Assembly (NCBI GenBank): GCA_018648865.1 | Contig: JABGQH010000014.1 | Span: 1-64,000 of the forward strand | Reading direction: 5' to 3' | Source of the DNA: Candidatus Peregrinibacteria bacterium | GTDB lineage: Bacteria > Patescibacteriota > Gracilibacteria > Peribacterales > Peribacteraceae | DNA: 64,000 nt | Shown here: piece by piece, positions 56,907 to 62,994 of the stretch | How the letters are laid out: each line of letters begins with the position of its first letter | Position numbering within the stretch: position 1 is the first letter of the stretch | Notes under the pieces: generated by a model | Told to the model about the DNA's origin: nothing | The model's input: only the letters and a program-made list of their open reading frames with translations | Database searches by the model: none | Position numbers and translations under genes: made by a program

Positions 56907-57845
56907 TTATGATTGTAGATCAAATGTAATCGAATAGGTTTTTAATGAAACTTTTTCTGAAACTTCTTTTACTGCATATTCAAGTTTTTGGTCCTTTTCT
57001 CCAACAATTATAAGCCCACGTACTTCTTGCTTATCTTTTGCTAGATTATTTCTTACCCATCCCATATATCTCAGGACTTGACCAACTACAGCATCAGACT
57101 TCTTTCCTTGTTTTAGTTCAATTACTACAAAATTATTTTCTGCGTCTTGTGCCAATATATCTATCGTACCTGCATCACTAGTTGCGTATTGATTTCCAAT
57201 TTGTCCACTTTCGTCTTCATATATTGATAAATCTTCGCCAAAATCAATTTTATCCCAATTATTCACTATAAAATTTTCAAGATATTTCTCAAATGCAAAC
57301 TCCATCTCATGCTCAGGAATATCTGTTCTATCCTCATTTATTGATCTTTTAGCAACTACCTTGCCAGCCAATAATGTTTCAACTTCTTCAAACAGATGCA
57401 CTCCGCCTCTGCAGAATGTTGTAAAGGATCCAAGTGTATTTCTTGATTGCTGAGAGAATTCATCTCTTTGTACTTCTTTAATCCATTCAACGCGTCGTAC
57501 ATGTACATACTTTTCATCAAAATCATCATCTCTTTCTAGGGTGTTGTCAGAGAACCTTCCAATTTTTACTATGGAATCTCCCGAAACTGGTAGCGCAACT
57601 AGCTCACCTTCTTTTGCAACTTCAGCGAACCGAAAAAGCTGCCCTGCATTCATACGGTTTGAATTTTCAGGCATGCCGATATCTCTTAGGGCGTCTTTAA
57701 TTGCATCTCTATCGTGCAGTTCTGGCAAATTTACTTCACTCCAGCCTATTGCGACTTTTCCACTATTTACTTTGTCATGTAGCTTATCGTTATTGCGTAG
57801 TTCACTCATGTGAATAATCCAAACTTGTTTATCTTGTTCTTGCAT
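56907..57845 (-). CDS. NucS/DUF91-like PD-(D/E)XK nuclease, first gene of the restriction operon
   Basis: 312 residues. The C-terminal half carries a NucS/DUF91-type nuclease core: AGTIDILAQD...FVVIELKQGK near residues 225-250, with the acidic and Lys catalytic residues, then VVGQVLRYMGWVRNNL. The N-terminal half (1-165) has VWIIHMSELRNN and GKVAIGWSEVNL, resembling modules that precede Mrr-like nucleases. It may be a second, modification-dependent or single-strand-dependent nuclease. It starts 6 bp after TATCCT and is 2 bp from hsdR, so it heads the operon. Not a standard component of type I systems. Confidence 0.8.
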   Translation of the reverse strand: MQEQDKQVWIIHMSELRNNDKLHDKVNSGKVAIGWSEVNLPELHDRDAIKDALRDIGMPENSNRMNAGQLFRFAEVAKEGELVALPVSGDSIVKIGRFSDNTLERDDDFDEKYVHVRRVEWIKEVQRDEFSQQSRNTLGSFTTFCRGGVHLFEEVETLLAGKVVAKRSINEDRTDIPEHEMEFAFEKYLENFIVNNWDKIDFGEDLSIYEDESGQIGNQYATSDAGTIDILAQDAENNFVVIELKQGKKSDAVVGQVLRYMGWVRNNLAKDKQEVRGLIIVGEKDQKLEYAVKEVSEKVSLKTYSITFDLQS

Positions 57846-57851
57846 GCAGAA

Positions 57852-57880
57852 AGGATAGATTCAATTGATCAATACATCAA
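57852..57880 (-). promoter_or_regulatory. Promoter of the restriction-modification operon with palindromic operator
   Basis: Minus strand TTGATG (57875-57880), a 17-bp spacer, and TATCCT (57852-57857), leaderless. A perfect 10-bp palindrome ATTGATCAAT (57864-57873) lies in the spacer, the expected place for a controller or repressor. Confidence 0.6.
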
Positions 57881-57894
57881 ATCAACCATTCCAC

Positions 57895-57913
57895 ACTACA
57901 ACCACAAAACATT
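57895..57913 (+). repeat. Third copy of the ACTACAACCACAAAACATT element
   Basis: A 19-bp exact match to the start of the duplicated upstream regions at 58564 and 60612. It lies between the restriction promoter and the stop of the membrane protein gene at 57930. Confidence 0.8.
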
Positions 57914-57929
57914 CATTAAAATTTAGATA

Positions 57930-58496
57930 TTACCGTAACAGCTTATTTATCTTGCTTGAATACCGAGGTATTACGTGATTCCAAGCAATAGCTACTATTG
58001 TTCCGATGATAGCACCAGCAACAACTATGAACAGAATACTGATCAATAATGCTAATGATATGTATATGTAGTATTCAGATGGCATGCTTTGTAGGCTTGG
58101 ATCTTTCATAATATTTACTATTGTCGCAAGTTTAACTTCTCCCCATTCCATGCATGGTGTAGATAGTGTGCACAGCTGGCCAAACATCTTTGCTCCAGGT
58201 AATCCTGGTATAGAGTCACCAAGAAAAAATAATACTATTTGTGATTTTGTAATTGAGAAAAGAATCATTGATATAAGCACTGCGAGCCAATAGGGAACAT
58301 AAAAAATAACTGCACAAATAGAACCAGTCTTCCATCCAGAAAACTTCCATCCACGCTTGTCATACAAAAATAGAAAAAGGAAGTACAAAGCAGTGATGAT
58401 TGCCAGATACATTGGTAATATCTTTCCAAAAAGAAGAGCAATAACCAGAATAGTGATCAGTGCTAGTGTTGAGTCCTTATTAAGTTTATTAAACAT
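57930..58496 (-). CDS. Hypothetical polytopic membrane protein
   Basis: 188 residues, not recognised. About five hydrophobic segments, including two near the N-terminus (LALITILVIALLFG, LAIITALYFLFLFLY), one or two centrally (SICAVIFYVPYWLAVLISMILF) and one near the C-terminus (LALLISILFIVVAGAIIG). A short Cys-containing loop (CTLSTPCMEW) lies between. It sits between the restriction operon and the duplicated module, divergent from the plus-strand gene at 58636, with the 19-bp shared element in both flanking gaps. Confidence 0.6.
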   Translation of the reverse strand: MFNKLNKDSTLALITILVIALLFGKILPMYLAIITALYFLFLFLYDKRGWKFSGWKTGSICAVIFYVPYWLAVLISMILFSITKSQIVLFFLGDSIPGLPGAKMFGQLCTLSTPCMEWGEVKLATIVNIMKDPSLQSMPSEYYIYISLALLISILFIVVAGAIIGTIVAIAWNHVIPRYSSKINKLLR

Positions 58497-58562
58497 GATT
58501 AAACCTTACTATTAATTGGAAGCTGCGACAATAATATTTAATCAATCAGAAGAATAGCAATA

Positions 58563-58659
58563 TACTACAACCACAAAACATTTTCTTGTATTTGTATATT
58601 AAAGGAGTAGCATTTTTTTAAATCTAATAATAACTATGCACAAACCAGAAGCAGAAGCA
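58563..58659 (+). repeat. Duplicated upstream region of the paralog module, copy 1 (with promoter)
   Basis: Identical to 60611-60707 at 96 of 97 positions, including the first codons of the gene. It contains ACTACAACCACAAAACATT (58564-58582), then TTGTAT (58586-58591), a 16-bp spacer and TAGCAT (58608-58613) as a promoter. An AAAGGAG just upstream of the -10 is not positioned as a ribosome-binding site. Confidence 0.9.
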
Positions 58660-59391
58660 TGCGATAGGCTTGTAGAAATTACAGAAGTCCAGATAGAAAG
58701 GCTTCGTTGGGGCACTCCTATTCACCTAGGAGGGGAGTATGACTTTGATTTAATCAGAGAAAGAATAAAGGGAATACTAGGAGTTAGGCCAGACCTAGAA
58801 GAAAAACTAGACGAATTATCTGTTAAATTAGAAGCAATAGATCCTAGTTTATCTGATAGAGAAGAATTCTATGAGAGAAAGAGGAATGAGCCGATAGAAA
58901 AGGCCTATATCAACTTTTATGAATTAAAAGGAATGGTAGATAGATTAGTAGGATATGAGTTATTTGATGGAGATAGAGCTGATGAATATTTTGATGCAAG
59001 GCATAAGATAAGCACTTACAAGGTTAAATTTAAAATATTAATACCAGAGTTAGAGGAACTAGAAACCAAGTTAGACGAACTAGAATTAGATGAAGAAGAA
59101 ATGAGGAAATTACTACATAGGAAGCTTGAAAGAGAATCTAAAGCTGCTGAAAGACAAAGAGAACTTGAAAGGTTGGAAAAAATAGAAGCAGCCGCAAGGC
59201 AATTGAGAGAAAATCCTTTATACCAAAAGCTACTAGCTCAAGAAGAAGAGGTATTAAGAATAAGAAGATTTAAAGATGAATGTAACGAACCTTTTCAGTC
59301 AAAGGGTCAGGAATCTTTTGATTTTTCAGCTGATCCAAAATGGCCCTACCCAGAAGGGGATAGTGGTGGTTGGGGCGGGGATGAAGAATAA
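58636..59391 (+). CDS. Unknown helical protein, duplicated-module paralog A
   Basis: 251 residues, not recognised. N-terminal half is strongly conserved with the paralog at 60684: HKP.AEA.DRLVEI..VQIERLRWGTPI, LE.KLD.IDP, and FYELKG.VD..LGY. The Arg-rich WGTP element and regularly spaced Leu/Glu suggest a helical bundle. The C-terminal 100 residues are extra here: a highly charged coiled coil (RKLERESKAAERQRELERLEKIE) and an acidic, Trp/Gly-rich end (GWGGDEE). The ending ESFDF resembles HQSLFEF in the paralog. No signal peptide or membrane helix. Its promoter and start are exact copies of the paralog's, implying recent duplication or co-regulation. Confidence 0.7.
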   Translation: MHKPEAEACDRLVEITEVQIERLRWGTPIHLGGEYDFDLIRERIKGILGVRPDLEEKLDELSVKLEAIDPSLSDREEFYERKRNEPIEKAYINFYELKGMVDRLVGYELFDGDRADEYFDARHKISTYKVKFKILIPELEELETKLDELELDEEEMRKLLHRKLERESKAAERQRELERLEKIEAAARQLRENPLYQKLLAQEEEVLRIRRFKDECNEPFQSKGQESFDFSADPKWPYPEGDSGGWGGDEE

Positions 59392-59411
59392 ACATTAAAA
59401 ACTGAATAGAA

Positions 59412-59480
59412 TCAAATATGTCAAAACTGCATAGAAAACATGTATTGGTTTAAGTAAACAGTCTAGAAAGGCAATCAAAA
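59412..59480 (+). repeat. Duplicated downstream region, copy 1
   Basis: About 70 bp after paralog A matches 61328-61396 after paralog B, including ATGTCAAAACTG.ATAGAAAACATG and AAACAGTCTAGAAAG. So the duplicated unit included the gene, its promoter and its downstream region. Confidence 0.75.
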
Positions 59481-59557
59481 ACTATTAAGGTATTCAGGCG
59501 AATACTTGAATAGTGTAGTAAGTAAATAAGGCGTTTAATTGGAATTGTAGTACTAAT
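59481..59557. other. AT-rich spacer before nested palindrome
   Basis: No gene or terminator recognised. Part of the 330-bp gene-free stretch 59392-59721, which otherwise holds the downstream repeat, the nested palindrome and a hairpin. Confidence 0.5.
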
Positions 59558-59636
59558 AAGTTTGTTGGCATCTATTAACCGAATGTATACAAACTCTAGA
59601 GTTTGTATACATCTTAATCGCAACGCCAACAAACTT
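59558..59636. repeat. Nested palindrome: 12-bp outer and 30-bp inner inverted repeats
   Basis: Outer arms AAGTTTGTTGGC (59558-59569) and GCCAACAAACTT (59625-59636) enclose a perfect 30-bp palindrome at 59583-59612 (ATGTATACAAACTC and its complement around TA). The inner element contains AAACTC/GAGTTT related to the outer AAGTTTG. The element is 79 bp, MITE-sized, and could extrude a cruciform. Confidence 0.85.
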
Positions 59637-59647
59637 AATGGAATCTA

Positions 59648-59672
59648 GAAAATTCGGAAATTCCGAATTTTC
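59648..59672. terminator. Hairpin GAAAATTCGG/CCGAATTTTC, possible terminator
   Basis: A perfect 10-bp stem around a 5-nt loop with an A-rich 5' and T-rich 3' arm. It lies 49 bp past the stop codon of the minus-strand small membrane gene at 59722, but the T-run is internal to the stem, so efficiency is uncertain. Confidence 0.5.
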
Positions 59673-59721
59673 TCATTTCTCCTTCAATGAAACCCCGTAT
59701 GAAGCGTAAGCTGTAGGAGCT

Positions 59722-59997
59722 TTATGTAAGCCGTGAGAGGGCGAATCCCGCAATACCACCAACAACAAATACAATCGCAAACCTCCATAAATACATCCAA
59801 CCAATTTGCAAACGAGTTCTAATACATTTTTGCTCTTCTTGTTTTGCTTCTGCAAGTGTCTTGCGTGCAATAGCTTCCATTTGCATTGCATGTGCTGCTC
59901 TTTGGGCATCATCCATATTCATAATATATGGTTGTGCTCCGGTTAATTCAGGCCAGCTACGCTGCTGATTGTTGTTCTGAGTTGGCTGTTGTGTCAT
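59722..59997 (-). CDS. Small tail-anchored membrane protein downstream of ImmA-like peptidase
   Basis: 91 residues. The first 30 are Gln/Asn/Pro-rich (TQQPTQNNNQQRSWPELTG). An amphipathic Ala/Glu-rich helix with many Gln, Lys and Glu follows (about 32-62), and one C-terminal membrane helix (WRFAIVFVVGGIAGFALSRL). Its start overlaps the ImmA-like gene by 41 bp, so the two are translationally linked. Unknown function; a membrane-anchored partner or target of the peptidase is plausible. Confidence 0.65.
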   Translation of the reverse strand: MTQQPTQNNNQQRSWPELTGAQPYIMNMDDAQRAAHAMQMEAIARKTLAEAKQEEQKCIRTRLQIGWMYLWRFAIVFVVGGIAGFALSRLT

Positions 59998-60541
59998 ATC
60001 CTAAGTTTCGTAATCGGGTATCCATGGCAAATGTAGATACGCCAAATTGACGCGCCATATCTTGGATAGTTTTTGTTGTGATTTGATCAGTTGCGATACT
60101 ATTTCGCACTTCTTGTTCTGGCATAATTAAATTTCCTGCAAATTCATTAGCTTCTAGTTCTTGTTCCATGTATTTCATAGTTTCATCTCTTGCTATAAAT
60201 TGCCCGTCGATAAATTCATTTCTTTCATCTTTATGAATGAAATAGTGGCCTAGTTCATGAGCGACAGTAAAAAGCTTACGCTGCTCTGAGTCTTGTTTAT
60301 TCACATAGATCTTCCATGAGCCTCCTTCTTTTCGGAGAGCTCCAGAAATATCGTATAGATCAGCTTCTAGTAACTCTATTCCATTTGCATCTGCAATAGA
60401 TGAGATGCGTTCAAATGGGTTTTTAACATGTCCGTGCTCCTTTAACGTAGTATTCGCTTCATTCTTTATCTCTGTAAGCCTTTCCGTAGAGAGTAATGTA
60501 TTCATATTTTTAAATAGGAGATTAATTTGATTTTGATTCAT
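59957..60541 (-). CDS. ImmA/IrrE family metallopeptidase
   Basis: 194 residues. The zinc-metallopeptidase motif is VAHELGHYFIHKDE near residue 90 (HExxH), with a likely third ligand Glu in MEQELEANEFAGNLIMP. ImmA/IrrE peptidases cleave repressors, such as ImmR of ICEBs1 or DdrO of Deinococcus, on stress or damage. No HTH repressor is fused or adjacent, so the target is not evident. It overlaps the small membrane gene and is divergent from the duplicated promoter region at 60611. It could control the paralog module (inference). Confidence 0.88.
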   Translation of the reverse strand: MNQNQINLLFKNMNTLLSTERLTEIKNEANTTLKEHGHVKNPFERISSIADANGIELLEADLYDISGALRKEGGSWKIYVNKQDSEQRKLFTVAHELGHYFIHKDERNEFIDGQFIARDETMKYMEQELEANEFAGNLIMPEQEVRNSIATDQITTKTIQDMARQFGVSTFAMDTRLRNLGYDTTANSEQQSAA

Positions 60542-60610
60542 GAATGTTATTAATGCAATGGCCTAGTCCCGAAAAAGTACTAAGAGAGGTACATTTTCTA
60601 TGGTTAAAAA

Positions 60611-60707
60611 TACTACAACCACAAAACATTTTCTTGTATTTGTATATTAAAGGAGTAGCATTTTTTTAAATCTAATAATAACTATGCACAAACCAGTAGC
60701 AGAAGCA
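60611..60707 (+). repeat. Duplicated upstream region of the paralog module, copy 2 (with promoter)
   Basis: Second copy of 58563-58659, offset exactly 2048 bp. It includes the 19-bp element (60612-60630), TTGTAT (60634-60639), a 16-bp spacer, TAGCAT (60656-60661) and the start codon at 60684. Confidence 0.9.
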
Positions 60708-61253
60708 TCCGACAGGCTAGTAGAAATATTGGGAGTCCAAATAGAAAGACTTCGTTGGGGTACGCCAATCGATAAAGGAGGGGAGAGTGATATAAGACTT
60801 GTAAGAGAAAAGATAGAAGCTTTATTAATCTATAGAGAAGATCTAGAGCCAGAATTAAAAGTATTACTAGAAAAGCTAGATACAATAGATCCAGGTGCAT
60901 CTAATATAGAAGAGTTTATTGAACGTAAAGGAAATAAACTAAGCGAAAGAGTTTATATATATTTTTATGAATTGAAAGGTAGGGTAGATAAAATCCTAGG
61001 TTATGGCACATTCGATGAAGATAGAAAATTAGAATTAATTAATGCTAGAGCAGATATAAAATTTTATATAAGTATATTTAAATGCATGAAACAAGAACTA
61101 GAGGAATTGGATGCTAAGTTAGATGCAATAGATCCCAATATTTCTATTGGGGCAGATGAAATTAAAAAAGCGTCACCGCCTAAGCATCAATCCCTTTTTG
61201 AATTTATGGATGAGTCATTACCAGATGGAGGTAGTGCTATTGGGGTGGGATAA
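60684..61253 (+). CDS. Unknown helical protein, duplicated-module paralog B
   Basis: 189 residues, paralogous to the 58636 gene (see shared motifs there) but without its C-terminal coiled coil. It retains an internal repeat of LE.LDAKLDAIDP (near residue 140) that mirrors the LEKLDTIDP earlier in the protein, so the fold may contain two similar helical units. The C-terminus HQSLFEFMDESLPDGG is a short acidic tail. No catalytic motif, signal or membrane segment. Same start and promoter as paralog A. Function unknown; the context (restriction operon, ImmA, NYN ribonuclease) suggests defence or regulation. Confidence 0.7.
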   Translation: MHKPVAEASDRLVEILGVQIERLRWGTPIDKGGESDIRLVREKIEALLIYREDLEPELKVLLEKLDTIDPGASNIEEFIERKGNKLSERVYIYFYELKGRVDKILGYGTFDEDRKLELINARADIKFYISIFKCMKQELEELDAKLDAIDPNISIGADEIKKASPPKHQSLFEFMDESLPDGGSAIGVG

Positions 61254-61560
61254 TTGGAAATAATACAAATATAATGAAGACTGAACAAAAAAGTTATACA
61301 ATTAATTACATAAAAAATAATCAGAATAGAATATGTCAAAACTGTATAGAAAACATGCTTTGTATTAAGAAAACAGTCTAGAAAGACATCTAAAAAGTAT
61401 TAAACCTTTCAATTGAAAGGTTGAAAGGTATCACGTATTAAGAATTAAGTATTATGCGATATTTACTCAGATTCACTTAGTATGTATTTGATCAATTTTA
61501 ATAACATTGTTACAATAGATTTACAATATGAAAAGAGTCCTCTCAGGATATTTATGCCTG
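61254..61560. other. Gene-free stretch with downstream module repeat and a 16-bp palindrome
   Basis: Contains the second copy of the module's downstream repeat (61328-61396) and a perfect 16-bp palindrome CCTTTCAATTGAAAGG (61405-61420). The rest is AT-rich with no gene seen. Confidence 0.6.
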
Positions 61561-61572
61561 TCAGGGGTCTTT
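61529..61572 (-). terminator. Imperfect hairpin overlapping the NYN gene stop codon
   Basis: Minus strand AAAAGACCCCTGACAGG pairs imperfectly with CCTGAGAGGACTCTTTT around an AT loop. It includes the stop codon and ends in a T-run, so it is probably the gene's terminator. Confidence 0.6.
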
Positions 61573-62055
61573 TCTAATATGAGGAACAAGACGAGTTGCT
61601 TCCAGATAAACAGTGGAGAGATTACGTTTACGAAGCAAATAAGAAGTGTATGCAATATTAGGTGCAATAAGGCGATGGAATGCATTTCTTTCACAAAGAA
61701 AATCGATCAAACATGCGAAATCACCATCGCCAGTAACAAGGATTGCTTTATTTAACTTCTGTTCGTAGTAGTCACTTACTACCTGCAAAACCATCTCTGC
61801 ATCACAGTTCCCTTTGGGCTTGCCTAAATGTGTAGTGACTTCTTTGAAGATTAAATCATATCCAATAGCAGTTAAATTATTATAGAGCGGTTGATGCTTG
61901 GGAATATGACCAAGAAAGATGTATGCGCGTTCCATTTTATATTTAGCCTTTAGCCAACGATAAAATTTTTCATAATCTAAATTCCATCCTAGATTTTGGA
62001 TACCTTTGTGTAAATTGGCTCCATCAATATATGCCAGATTATATTTTTCATCCAT
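61561..62055 (-). CDS. NYN-domain (LabA/DUF88) putative ribonuclease
   Basis: 164 residues. The PIN-like NYN core is recognisable: an N-terminal YIDGANLHKG with the first catalytic Asp, NCDAEMVLQVVSDYY near residue 88, and VTGDGDFACLIDFLCE near 108. The acidic residues would form a metal-binding RNase centre. NYN proteins process or degrade RNA. The ATG giving MDEKYNLAYIDGANL is used; an in-frame TTG 36 bp upstream lies in the promoter (TTGATA with TATACC or TACCCT). It is near the duplicated module but on the opposite strand. Confidence 0.88.
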   Translation of the reverse strand: MDEKYNLAYIDGANLHKGIQNLGWNLDYEKFYRWLKAKYKMERAYIFLGHIPKHQPLYNNLTAIGYDLIFKEVTTHLGKPKGNCDAEMVLQVVSDYYEQKLNKAILVTGDGDFACLIDFLCERNAFHRLIAPNIAYTSYLLRKRNLSTVYLEATRLVPHIRKDP

Positions 62056-62125
62056 GTATATGAGGGTATACCTCTGTACACCTACTATCAAGTGTCATTT
62101 AGAATGACGTATTTTGTGATATTTA

Positions 62126-62350
62126 TTAAGAATCTTCTAAGGTAGTTCGAAGTTCAAACCCATTTTCATTAGCAATTTCTATAACATGATCTTTTTTACT
62201 TTCACTTACTTTTGTAGCTATATTTCTGCCACAAAGCACACAGTTTAATTTAAGTATTGTTGCTAGTTCTACAAGCGCTAAAGCTGGATATTCAAATGCT
62301 TCTTCATGGTATGTAAATTCTAAACCGATAAATTCATTATTAGATTTCAT
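62126..62350 (-). CDS. Hypothetical protein, 74 aa
   Basis: Not recognised. A short acidic protein with a helix (ALALVELATILKL) and a CVLCGRN motif near residue 38 that could bind zinc with other residues, then a Lys/Glu-rich end. It starts ATG after AT-rich sequence (TATATATGAA...), typical of leaderless genes here. It lies between rdgB and the NYN gene on the same strand, with gaps of 50 and 70 bp, so it may be co-transcribed with them. Confidence 0.5.
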   Translation of the reverse strand: MKSNNEFIGLEFTYHEEAFEYPALALVELATILKLNCVLCGRNIATKVSESKKDHVIEIANENGFELRTTLEDS

Positions 62351-62400
62351 ATATATATTAAATTATGATTACTAATATCTGTCAAAAATAAGCATAAGTT

Positions 62401-62994
62401 TTAAACAATCAAATGCGAACGCAGTGCTGCTACTGCTTTTCCTCTGTGACTTATGGCATTCTTTTCCTCCACTGACATAGCGCTATAAACTTGGTTAAAT
62501 CCATCTGGACGGAAACATGCAGAGATTGGTAAACCGGGTAGATAGTCTGCTTCTAATTCTTCTGTAATAGATCCTTCGCACACTCCCTCAAAAGTATGTG
62601 GCAAACCCTCATCATCAATAAATGCCAAGTTGCATACGAATCTGGCTTTACGGTTTTTTTCTTTTTGCATTCTCTTTAAAAAATAGTCTATCCATTCTGC
62701 GTCACTTGCATCTGCTCCGGCGCCCCAGCGCCTAGTGTGAATACCAAGTTCACCTGCGATAGCATCTATTAGGATTCCAGAATCGTCTGCGACTGTTGGT
62801 ACTTTGCCAAGCTCGTAGTAATAGATAGCTTTTTGCATGGCGTTTGCTGCAAAGGTATCCCCTGTTTCATCTGGAGGAGGATCACTAAAACCAATAGAAG
62901 ATGGAGTAATAATTTCGTGAGGTATACCAATAAGAGACTCAGAGATCTCTGTAATCTTTCCTTTATTAGATGTTGCTATAAGTAGTGGTCTCAT
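62401..62994 (-). CDS. rdgB: RdgB/HAM1 family non-canonical purine NTP pyrophosphatase
   Basis: Hydrolyses dITP, XTP and related nucleotides to keep them out of DNA and RNA. 197 residues, standard length. Family motifs: ATSNKGKITEI near the start, SFDPPP-like FSDPPPDETGDTFAANAMQKA near 45, VADDSGILIDA near 68, HTRRWGA near 85, FEGVCEGSI near 140 and the basic SHRGKAVAAL near 184. Its ATG overlaps the ftsK stop codon (ATGA at 62991-62994), so it is translationally coupled to ftsK. Confidence 0.95.
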   Translation of the reverse strand: MRPLLIATSNKGKITEISESLIGIPHEIITPSSIGFSDPPPDETGDTFAANAMQKAIYYYELGKVPTVADDSGILIDAIAGELGIHTRRWGAGADASDAEWIDYFLKRMQKEKNRKARFVCNLAFIDDEGLPHTFEGVCEGSITEELEADYLPGLPISACFRPDGFNQVYSAMSVEEKNAISHRGKAVAALRSHLIV

